The notes beneath the pieces were generated by a model. The model made no database searches. It had not been told where the DNA came from and saw nothing but the letters and a program-made list of their open reading frames with translations. Of a stretch of 64,000 nt of DNA, positions 33,438-40,617 are shown in pieces. The number at the start of each line of letters is the position of its first letter. Position 1 is the first letter of the stretch. Source of the stretch: Amycolatopsis acidiphila (GTDB lineage: Bacteria > Actinomycetota > Actinomycetes > Mycobacteriales > Pseudonocardiaceae); NCBI RefSeq assembly GCF_021391495.1, contig NZ_CP090063.1, positions 1,240,001-1,304,000 on the forward strand, given 5' to 3'. A program made the position numbers and the translations under genes.

Positions 33438-34034
33438 GTGACAGCAATCGGGCGGGCCGTGCTGGCCCTGCACTGGCAGGTCAACGTCATCTCCCCGGAC
33501 GGGTTCTTCGGCGGGCTGCTCGGCGAGCCGGTGGCCCGCAGCGGGGTGGTGGGCCGGGCGGTCCGGTTCCACCAGGCCGCGCGTGCCGCCGGACTGCCGG
33601 TGATCTTCACCCGCTTCACGATCCCCGAGGGGGAAGGCGAACTGGTCCGCAACACCGGGTTCATGCGCGCGGTGGGGGAGGCGCAGGAGGCGTTCCGGCC
33701 CGGGGCGCCGGGTGCGCAGCTGATCCCGGAGCTGGCCGGGCTGGCGAGTGCGGTGGTGGACAACCAGAAGTTGTCCGGGCTCGCGGGCAACGGGCTGGCG
33801 CGGGAGCTGCGGTCGCAGGGCGTCGACACGCTGCTGATCACCGGTGTCGCGACGAACCTGACCGTCGAGCAGACCGCCCGGCACGCCACCGACCTGGGCT
33901 TCACGGTGCACGTCGTGAGCGACTGCGTGACGGCCGCCGACGAGACGACGCAGGCCGCCTCGCTGGCGAACCTCGAACTGACGACCGCGGGCTGCCTCGC
34001 GGCCCCGGACGCGCTGGCGCAGGTGACGGCCTAG
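33438..34034 (+). CDS. Isochorismatase-fold protein lacking catalytic Asp and Cys
   Basis: 198 residues from the GTG at 33438. The fold is clear: RAVLALHWQVNVISPDGFFG, GLPVIFTRFTIPEGEGE, SAVVDNQKLSGLAGNGLARE, and VDTLLITGVATNLTVEQTAR with HATDLGFTVHVVSDCVTAAD. Cysteine hydrolases of this family use Asp-Lys-Cys. Lys111 is kept, but the Asp of the usual DxQ is His12 (LHWQ) and the nucleophile Cys after GVATN is Thr142. It is thus probably not a classical amidase or isochorismatase. It may bind a ligand, act as an isochorismatase-like domain without Cys, or use another chemistry. Confidence 0.78.
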   Translation: MTAIGRAVLALHWQVNVISPDGFFGGLLGEPVARSGVVGRAVRFHQAARAAGLPVIFTRFTIPEGEGELVRNTGFMRAVGEAQEAFRPGAPGAQLIPELAGLASAVVDNQKLSGLAGNGLARELRSQGVDTLLITGVATNLTVEQTARHATDLGFTVHVVSDCVTAADETTQAASLANLELTTAGCLAAPDALAQVTA

Positions 34035-34077
34035 CTGTTGCCATGAGCCGTGCTCGGCGTCATTCCCGCCCCGCTCC

Positions 34078-34998
34078 CTAGCCGCGCCTCGGGCGGGGGA
34101 GGGCCGTGCGAGTGTCCGGCAGCCCGGCGAACAGGTCGCCAAGGCGGTCCACCCGCTCCAGCGTCTCCTCGCTCGCGAACGTCATGTCCGCCACCCGGCG
34201 GCACGCGCGCACCTCGTCCCAGGTGACCGGCGTCGAGACGGTCGGCAACTCCCTGCCCCGCAAGGAGTACGGCGCCACCGTCGTCTTCGCCGGGTTGTTC
34301 TGGCTCCAGTCGATGAACACCTTCCCCGGCCGCAGCGCCTTCGCCATCTTCGCCACGACCAGGTCGGGATGCTCGGCGGCCAGCAGCTCCGCGAGCGACT
34401 CGGCGTACTCCGAGGGCGCCTCCGGCCGGCGGGTGCGGATCGAGCAGTAGAGCTGAAGTCCCTTGGAGCCACTGGTCTTCGCGAACGCCGTCAGCCCGTC
34501 GTCGGCCAGCACCTCGCGCAGCCACCCCGCCACCCGGCAGCATTCGACGACCGTCGCGGGCTCACCCGGGTCCAGGTCGAACACCAGCAGGTCCGGGTTG
34601 CGCCGGGCGTCCTTCGGCCCCACCGTCCACTGTGGAACGTGCAGCTCCAGCGCCGCCAGGTTCGCCGCCCACACCAGTGTCGGCATGTCGTTCACCAGCG
34701 GGTAGGCGTTGCTGCCCTCGCCACGGCGCCGGCTCTCCAGCCGCGCGGTCTTCACCCACTCCGGCGCGTGCCGTCCGGCGTCCTTCTCGTAGAACGGCTC
34801 GCCGCGCACGCCTTCGGGGAACCGCCGGAACGTGGCGGGCCGCTTCCGCAGATGCGGCAGCATGACCGGCGCGATCCGGGCGTAGTAGTCGATCACGTCG
34901 CGCTTGGTGAACTCCGCGGCCGGGTACAGCACCTTGTCCAGATTGGACAGCGTGAGCCGACGGCCCGCCACCTCCACCGTGATCCGTTCCCCGGCCAT
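34078..34998 (-). CDS. LigD-type polymerase (archaeo-eukaryotic primase domain, NHEJ)
   Basis: 306 residues from the ATG at 34998 (MAGERITVEVAGRRLTLSNL). Prim-Pol features are DKVLYPAAEFTKRDVIDYYA, TFRRFPEGVRGEPFYEKDAG, DLLVFDLDPGEPATVVECC (metal-binding D-x-D), FAKTSGSKGLQLYCSI, and FIDWSQNNPAKTTVAPYSLR. This is the stand-alone polymerase form of LigD, which adds nucleotides, often ribonucleotides, at break ends. Neither ligase nor Ku genes are in the window, so partners are distant. An in-frame open stretch to 35634 lacks similarity. Confidence 0.9.
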   Translation of the reverse strand: MAGERITVEVAGRRLTLSNLDKVLYPAAEFTKRDVIDYYARIAPVMLPHLRKRPATFRRFPEGVRGEPFYEKDAGRHAPEWVKTARLESRRRGEGSNAYPLVNDMPTLVWAANLAALELHVPQWTVGPKDARRNPDLLVFDLDPGEPATVVECCRVAGWLREVLADDGLTAFAKTSGSKGLQLYCSIRTRRPEAPSEYAESLAELLAAEHPDLVVAKMAKALRPGKVFIDWSQNNPAKTTVAPYSLRGRELPTVSTPVTWDEVRACRRVADMTFASEETLERVDRLGDLFAGLPDTRTALPRPRRG

Positions 34999-35305
34999 GG
35001 CTCCACCCTGCCGCACCGCGGCGGCGCTCGCACGGGGAGGACGGGGTGGTCCCCGGCGGGGCAGGGGAGCCCGCCGGGGACCGCTCGACGCCACAGCGCC
35101 CCGAGGGGGAGGAGGGCACTGGGCTGCCGGTGAGTAAGCGCTTTCAGCTCGCCCACCCGCCCAGTGTAGAACCGAACTCGGAACGCGCACAGCGATCCGC
35201 CGCCCCCCGGCCCGGCATGGCCTGCTGACCAGGCCGGATGGGAAGCGGCGCATACACTGCGTTATTCGGTGTCCGGCGCGTCGTGACGGATGGTAAGGAG
35301 AACGC
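34999..35305. other. Intergenic, divergent promoters; no gene seen
   Basis: 307 bp between the LigD-type polymerase and the ABC ATPase gene. The stretch is partly open on several strands but without family similarity. An AAGGAG ribosome site at 35295-35300 serves the ABC gene. Nothing else was recognised. Confidence 0.4.
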
Positions 35306-36124
35306 ATGCCCAAACCCGTGTTCGCGCAACCCGACCCGGCCGGCCCGGCGATCGGGCTGACCGGGGTCACCGTGCACGTGCGCCGGGTGCCGCTCATCGA
35401 GGACGTCGACTGGCGGGTCGAGTACGGCCAGCACTGGGTCGTGCTCGGCCGCAACGGCGCCGGCAAGACCACGATGATGTCCGTCGCCGCGGCGCAGCGG
35501 TTCCCCAGCGCGGGCACCGCCGTCGTGCTCGGCAGGCGGATGGGCAGGGTGGACCTGCGCGACCTGCGCACGCACATCGGCCTGGTGAGCCCGAAACAAC
35601 GCCTGCCGGACGAGGAGAACCACATCGCGCACACGGTCGTGCTGACCGGGCACAGCGGCAGCGTGCTCCCGCTGTGGGAGCGCTACGACCAGCCGTTGCG
35701 CGACCGTGCGACGAAGCTGCTCGAGCTCGTCGGCTGCGCCGAGTTGGCCGATCGTCCGGTGCGCGTCTGCTCGCAGGGCGAGCGCGCCCGCGTCCGGCTC
35801 GCGCGTGCGCTGCTGGCCGACCCGCTCCTGCTGATCCTCGACGAGCCGTTCGCCGGGCTCGACATGCCCTCGCGCGAGGACCTGCTCGAAGCGCTGCACA
35901 CCCTCGCCCGCGCGCAGCCGGAGCTGGCGACCGTCACGGTCACCCACCACCTCGAGGAGATCCCGGCGACCACGACGCACGCGTTGTTGCTGCGCAAGGG
36001 AAAGGTGCTGACCGCGTGCCCGGCCGAGCGGACGGTCACCAGCGAGCAGCTCTCGACGTGCTTCGAGCGGGCGCTGGACGTGCACCGGATCAACGGCCGC
36101 TGGACGGCGCACGCCCGCGTTTGA
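35306..36124 (+). CDS. ABC transporter ATP-binding protein (no adjacent permease)
   Basis: 272 residues with AAGGAG upstream. Walker A is VVLGRNGAGKTTMMSVAA, the Q-loop lies in HIGLVSPKQRLPDEENH, the signature is [17 protein letters not shown], Walker B is LLLILDEPFAGLD, and the H-loop is ATVTVTHHLEEIPATTTHAL. The signature is SQGER rather than LSGGQ. This fits the ModF/YlmA-type subgroup, which often has no membrane partner gene. None is adjacent here; the next gene, an SDR, begins 28 bp on. The transport or translation-related role cannot be told apart. Confidence 0.85.
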   Translation: MPKPVFAQPDPAGPAIGLTGVTVHVRRVPLIEDVDWRVEYGQHWVVLGRNGAGKTTMMSVAAAQRFPSAGTAVVLGRRMGRVDLRDLRTHIGLVSPKQRLPDEENHIAHTVVLTGHSGSVLPLWERYDQPLRDRATKLLELVGCAELADRPVRVCSQGERARVRLARALLADPLLLILDEPFAGLDMPSREDLLEALHTLARAQPELATVTVTHHLEEIPATTTHALLLRKGKVLTACPAERTVTSEQLSTCFERALDVHRINGRWTAHARV

Positions 36125-36152
36125 CCGGCCGGCGGCGGGTATCCCAGCCACC

Positions 36153-36944
36153 GTGACGGACACCACGGGCAAACCACTGGCGGTCGTGACCGGCGCCTCC
36201 ACGGGGATCGGGCGCGAGCTGGCTAAGCAGTTCGCCGAGCACGGCTTCGACCTGGTCATCGCGGCCGAGAACGCGGAGCTGGACGACGCGAAGCGGGAGA
36301 TCCCCGCGCTCGGCGCGCAGGTCGACGCCCTGCGCGTCGACCTCGCCAAGCCCGAGGGCGTGGAGGAGCTGGTCGGTCACGTCGGCGGCCGGCCGGTGAC
36401 GGCGCTGGCGCTCAACGCCGGGGTGGGGGTCGGCGGCTCCTTCACCGACGGCGGGTCGCTGGAGGACCAGCTCACCATCGTCGACCTCAACGTGCGGTCG
36501 ACCGTGCACCTGGCCAAGCGCGTCATCCCGCGGATGGTCGAGCAGGGTGGCGGCCGCGTGCTGTTCACGTCCTCGATCGCGGCCAGCACCCCCGGCCCGT
36601 TCCAGTCGGTCTACCACGCGTCGAAGTCCTTCGTCGGCTCGTTCGCCCAGGCGCTGCGCGAGGAGCTGAAGGACACCGGCGTGACGGTGACCGCGCTGAT
36701 GCCCGGCCCGACCGACACGGAGTTCTTCACCCGCGCCGGGATGGAGGACACCAAGCTCGGCGCCGGCCCGAAGGACGACGCGGCCGAGGTCGGCAAGGAG
36801 GGCTACGAGGCGCTCATGAACGGCAAGGACCACGTGATCACCGGCGCCCGCAACAAGGTCCAGGCGAAGGTCTCGCAGCACAGCCCGGACACCCTCGCGA
36901 CCAAGATGACCCGCAAGATGTCCGAGCCGGGCAGCGCGAGCTGA
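36153..36944 (+). CDS. Short-chain dehydrogenase/reductase
   Basis: 263 residues from the GTG at 36153. The classical SDR elements are all present: cofactor loop VVTGASTGIGRELAKQ, LALNAGVGVGG (NAG), active-site Ser in VLFTSSIAAS, and YHASKSFVGSFAQALREEL (YxxxK). The Asn-Ser-Tyr-Lys tetrad is complete. The absence of an Asp after strand 2 (VIAAENAEL) leaves NAD versus NADP preference open. The C-terminal tail is lysine-rich. It is probably co-transcribed with the upstream ABC gene. The substrate is unknown. Confidence 0.88.
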   Translation: MTDTTGKPLAVVTGASTGIGRELAKQFAEHGFDLVIAAENAELDDAKREIPALGAQVDALRVDLAKPEGVEELVGHVGGRPVTALALNAGVGVGGSFTDGGSLEDQLTIVDLNVRSTVHLAKRVIPRMVEQGGGRVLFTSSIAASTPGPFQSVYHASKSFVGSFAQALREELKDTGVTVTALMPGPTDTEFFTRAGMEDTKLGAGPKDDAAEVGKEGYEALMNGKDHVITGARNKVQAKVSQHSPDTLATKMTRKMSEPGSAS

Positions 36945-36957
36945 GCCGGCGCCGTCC

Positions 36958-38355
36958 TCAGCGCTGGGCGCTCACCACGTCGCGGGCCTCCTGCCTGCTC
37001 TCCACGATGGGCGCCGAACCGTCGAGTGGCCGCCGTGCGGTCTCGCGGGTGAGCAGGATGCAGATCGCCCCGACGACCCCGGCGGCCATCAGGTAGTAGG
37101 CGGGCCAGTTGAGGTCGCCGGTGCCCGCGACGAGCGCGCTCATCACCGCCGAGGTCGTGCCGCCGAACAGCGAGACCGCGATGTTGAACGAGATCGAGAG
37201 CCCGCCTGCCCGGATGTGGGTCGGGAACATCGCGGGCAGCGTCGAGGGCAGCACGGCGGAGAAGCAGATCAGGATCAGCCCCGTGATGAGCAGCCCGGCG
37301 AGCGTCCGGACGTCACCGCCGGCCTGCAGCAGCAGCACCGCCGGCAGCGACAGCACGACCAGCCCGACGCAGCCTGCCAGCACGACCTTCCGCCGGCCGA
37401 CCTTGTCCGACAGCCGCCCGAGGAACGTGATCACCACCATCAGCACGACCAGCATCACGATCTGCAGGACCTCCGCGGCGGTCTCCCCGGTACCGGTGTG
37501 CCCGTGGCTGGGCAGGGTGTCGGTGAGGTAGGTCGGGAAGTAGCTGGTGAGCATGTAGTTCGTGACGTTCCAGGCCAGCACGAGCCCGCCGCACAGCAGC
37601 ATGACCCGCCAGTAGTCGACGAAGACGGTGCGGTACTCGCTCTTCTTGGGCTTGTTCGCGTCCCCGGCCTTCTTCATCAGCTCCGCGAACGCGGGCGTCT
37701 CCTCCAGCTTCAGCCGCAGGTAGAGGCCGACCACGCCGAGCGGCAGGGCGATCAGGAACGGGATCCGCCAGCCCCAGCTCAACAGCTGGTCGGTGCTGAG
37801 CACGCCGCTCAGCACGGTCGCGATCGTCGCGCCGAACGCGTAGCCGGTGAGCGTGCCGAACTCCAGCCAGCTGCCGAAGAACCCGCGGCGCCTGTCGGGC
37901 GCGTACTCGGCGATGAAGGTCATCGCGTTGCCGTACTCGCCGCCGGTGGACACGCCCTGGATCAGCCGCGCGAGCAGCACCAGCAGCGGCGCCGCGATGC
38001 CGATCTGCGCGTAGCTGGGCACCACGCCGATCACGAACGTGCCCGCGGCCATCAGGATCACTGTGATCGAGAGCACGCGTTTGCGGCCGATCCGGTCGCC
38101 GAGCGGGCCGAAGAACAGGCTGCCGAACGGGCGGATCAGGAAGGACACGGCGAACAGGCCGAACGTGGCGATCGTGCCCATCGCCGGCGGCAACCCCGAG
38201 AAGAAGACCTTGGTGATCGTCGTCGCGAGGTACCCGTAGACGCCGAAGTCGTACCACTCCGTGATGTTGCCGACGGCGGCCGCCCCCACGGCTCTGCGCA
38301 CCGTTGCGGGGTCGGCGATGTTGACGTCTTCGAGCCGCAGTTTTCCATTTTGCAC
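36958..38355 (-). CDS. MFS transporter, metabolite:H+ symporter (MHS/ProP-like) family
   Basis: 465 residues, about 12 transmembrane helices. MHS markers are AAVGNITEWYDFGVYGYLAT at TM1, PFGSLFFGPLGDRIGRKRVL in the TM2-3 loop, RLIQGVSTGGEYGNAMTFIA, and GWRIPFLIALPLGVVGLYLR ahead of LKLEETPAF. These symporters import small organic acids, betaine or proline with protons. The particular substrate is not evident. It is convergent with the SDR gene and divergent from the CobW-like GTPase (63 bp). Confidence 0.9.
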   Translation of the reverse strand: MQNGKLRLEDVNIADPATVRRAVGAAAVGNITEWYDFGVYGYLATTITKVFFSGLPPAMGTIATFGLFAVSFLIRPFGSLFFGPLGDRIGRKRVLSITVILMAAGTFVIGVVPSYAQIGIAAPLLVLLARLIQGVSTGGEYGNAMTFIAEYAPDRRRGFFGSWLEFGTLTGYAFGATIATVLSGVLSTDQLLSWGWRIPFLIALPLGVVGLYLRLKLEETPAFAELMKKAGDANKPKKSEYRTVFVDYWRVMLLCGGLVLAWNVTNYMLTSYFPTYLTDTLPSHGHTGTGETAAEVLQIVMLVVLMVVITFLGRLSDKVGRRKVVLAGCVGLVVLSLPAVLLLQAGGDVRTLAGLLITGLILICFSAVLPSTLPAMFPTHIRAGGLSISFNIAVSLFGGTTSAVMSALVAGTGDLNWPAYYLMAAGVVGAICILLTRETARRPLDGSAPIVESRQEARDVVSAQR

Positions 38356-38418
38356 GGTCTGGAGTGCCCCTCCGGTGGTCTGCTGAAACCTTTCTGGTTA
38401 CCCGTTAACCTGGCGATT

Positions 38419-39396
38419 ATGCATCCCCCGGTGCCCGTCCTCGTGCTGGCGGGCTTCCTCGGCGTGGGGAAGACCACCCTGCTCAACCACCTGCTGCACA
38501 ACGACCGGGGCGTGCGCATCGGCGTGCTGGTCAACGACTTCGGCGCGATCAATGTGGACGCTCTCACCGTCGCCGGTCAGGTTGACGCGTCGGTCTCGCT
38601 GGGCAACGGCTGTCTCTGCTGCGCGGTCGACGCGAGTGGGCTCGACAGGATGCTCGACCGGCTCACCCGGGCGGGTGGGCTCGACCTCATCGTGATCGAG
38701 GCGAGCGGGCTCGCCGAGCCGCGCGAGCTGGTGCGGCTGGTGCTGTCCGCGGAGCACGAGGGGATCGAGTACGGCGGCCTGGTCGAGGTCGTGGACGCGG
38801 CCGAGTTCGAGGCGACCCGCGCGCGGCATCCGGAGCTCGACCGGCACTTGGCGTTCGCGGACCTGGTGGTGCTGAACAAGATCGACCGCGTGGGCGCCGA
38901 GGACGTGGCGCGCGTGCGGGAGCTGGCCGGAAAGCTCAGCGGTGGCAGGCCGGTCCTCCCGGTCAGCCACGGCGGGATCGACGTCACGCTGCTGCTCGAC
39001 CCCGTCGCGCGCCCGCGGCCGCCGGTCGAGCAGCTGTCGTTCGACGAGCTGCTCGAGCACGGCGACCATCTGCACGCGGAGTACCAGACGGTGGCGTTCG
39101 AGACCGCGGCAGTGCTGCACCCGCGGAAGTTCCTGCGCTTCCTCGACGAGCGGCCCGCCGGGCTCTACCGCGCGAAGGGCACGGTCGACTTCGGTGAGCG
39201 GTTCACGCTGCACACCGTCGGCCGTTTCCTGCGCTTCGAACGCGCCGAGCGCGCGGCGGGCGGAACTTCGCTCGTGCTCATCGGCACCGGGCTCGACGAG
39301 GAGGCGCTGCGGGCCGCGCTGAACTCGTGCGTCGAGCCGGACCCGGACTCGATCGAACCGAACGCGATGCTGCGGGTGTGGAGGTACACGTCGTGA
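38419..39396 (+). CDS. CobW/COG0523-family metal chaperone GTPase
   Basis: 325 residues. P-loop VLAGFLGVGKTTLLNHLLHN, switch VNDFGAINVDALTVAG, the metal-binding CXCC motif in GNGCLCCAVDASGLD, Walker B-like LIVIEASGLAEPRELVRLVL, and base-specificity LVVLNKIDR. The C-terminal CobW_C region runs through FLRFLDERPAGLYRAKGTVD. The family delivers zinc or other metals to client proteins. No Zur box or ribosomal-protein paralogue is apparent nearby. A 41-codon Cys-containing ORF overlaps its stop and may be functionally tied. Confidence 0.88.
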   Translation: MHPPVPVLVLAGFLGVGKTTLLNHLLHNDRGVRIGVLVNDFGAINVDALTVAGQVDASVSLGNGCLCCAVDASGLDRMLDRLTRAGGLDLIVIEASGLAEPRELVRLVLSAEHEGIEYGGLVEVVDAAEFEATRARHPELDRHLAFADLVVLNKIDRVGAEDVARVRELAGKLSGGRPVLPVSHGGIDVTLLLDPVARPRPPVEQLSFDELLEHGDHLHAEYQTVAFETAAVLHPRKFLRFLDERPAGLYRAKGTVDFGERFTLHTVGRFLRFERAERAAGGTSLVLIGTGLDEEALRAALNSCVEPDPDSIEPNAMLRVWRYTS

Positions 39397-39518
39397 GCAC
39401 GTTCGAGGAGTTGCCGGCCGAGGGCCGGGACTTCTCCTGGTTCGACGGCCGTGTCACGGAGGAGTGCCCGGTGTGCGCGCCGTGCGCGCGGCGGTTCCTG
39501 ATCGAGGCGAGGGCGTGA
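39393..39518 (+). CDS. Small 41-residue Cys-rich protein coupled to the CobW-type gene
   Basis: The GTG at 39393 overlaps the CobW stop (GTGA). It encodes VSTFEELPAEGRDFSWFDGR followed by VTEECPVCAPCARRFLIEAR. The CPVCAPC stretch provides three cysteines in CxxCxxC spacing, with no further His or Cys cluster, so a single chain would bind metal incompletely or as a dimer. Codon bias is normal for the genome. I do not know the family; its place behind a metal chaperone suggests a metal-binding helper or client. Too short for certainty. Confidence 0.5.
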   Translation: MSTFEELPAEGRDFSWFDGRVTEECPVCAPCARRFLIEARA

Positions 39519-39552
39519 CGTCCCAGCACTGCAAGGGTTTTCGCGGAAAGAG

Positions 39553-40497
39553 CTAGCCGAAAGGGGATCGCGATTCCCACTCGGCGAGGGATTCCCAGGC
39601 CTGCAGGGTGCGGCGGCTTTCGAACCGGCGGTGCTCGCCGGTGAGCGGATCGGGGAACTCCAGCGTCTTCGCCAGCAGCTGCAGTGGCCTGCTGAAGTCG
39701 TGCAACGGGGTTTCCCGCACGACGGGGTAGAAGCGGTCACCCAGGATCGGGACGCCGAGTGCGCTCATGTGCACCCGCAGCTGATGCGTCCGCCCGGTCG
39801 CCGGCACCAGCCGGTACCGGCCGATCCCGCCCGCGTGCTCGATCAGCTCGACGTGGGTCTCGGCGTTCGGCGGGCCCGGAACCTCCTCCGCCGTAACGGT
39901 TCCGCGTTCCTTCACGATCCGGCTGAGCACCGTGCGCGGCAGCTCCAGCGCGGGGTCGAACCGCGCGATCGCCTCGTACTCCTTGCGCACCCGGCGGTCC
40001 CGGAACAACGTCTGGTACGCGCCGCGGTGCTCGCGGCGGGTGACGAACATCAGCAGCCCGGCGGTGACCCGGTCGAGCCGGTGCGCCGGGCTCAGCTCGG
40101 GCAGCGCGAGGTCGCAGCGCAGCCGGACCAGCGCGGTCTCGAGCACGTGCTGCCCGCGCGGGATGGTCGCCAGGAAATGCGGTTTGTCGACCACCACGAG
40201 GTTCTCGTCGGCGTGCACGACCGAGATCTCGAACGGCACCGGGACCTCGTCGGGCAGGTCGCGGTGGAACCAGACGTACGCACCGGCCTTGAACGGTGTT
40301 TCCGGCGTGACCGGCCCGTCCAGCCCGACGATCCGCCCCTCCGCCAGCATCTCGTCCAGCCGTCCCGGCGGCAGCCGCGGGATGCGCTCGACGAGGTGGT
40401 CCCGGATCGTCGCCCACGGCCCCTCGACCGGCAGTTTCATCCGTGCCGGGTCCAGTCCGTTGCGCGGCGGCAGCGGGGCTTCGGGCCTGCGTCTCAC
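39553..40497 (-). CDS. RluA-family pseudouridine synthase
   Basis: 314 residues from the GTG at 40497. The catalytic motif is LSPAHRLDRVTAGLLMFVTR (HRLDR with the essential Asp). It is preceded by PFEISVVHADENLVVVDKPH and followed by EYEAIARFDPALELPRTV and RLVPATGRTHQLRVHMSALG with the family's RTHQLRVH. A partial S4-like RNA-binding region occupies the first 90 residues. It modifies uridines in rRNA or tRNA; which position cannot be told. It is divergent from parE with 120 bp between. Confidence 0.9.
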   Translation of the reverse strand: MRRRPEAPLPPRNGLDPARMKLPVEGPWATIRDHLVERIPRLPPGRLDEMLAEGRIVGLDGPVTPETPFKAGAYVWFHRDLPDEVPVPFEISVVHADENLVVVDKPHFLATIPRGQHVLETALVRLRCDLALPELSPAHRLDRVTAGLLMFVTRREHRGAYQTLFRDRRVRKEYEAIARFDPALELPRTVLSRIVKERGTVTAEEVPGPPNAETHVELIEHAGGIGRYRLVPATGRTHQLRVHMSALGVPILGDRFYPVVRETPLHDFSRPLQLLAKTLEFPDPLTGEHRRFESRRTLQAWESLAEWESRSPFG

Positions 40498-40617
40498 GGC
40501 CTCGAGGGTACGGCACGCGCCGAGAAGCACGGTTCTGTCCGACCGGTCCGATACCCTGTCCTATCGTGGCCCGCCCCTTCGAGACCACATAACGCCACGA
40601 CCTGGGAGTAAGACCCT

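Noticed and set aside
40531..40617. Possible promoter with GATACCCT box before parE
   Set aside because: A -10-like string exists, but no matching -35 at a fitting distance; too weak to list as a feature.
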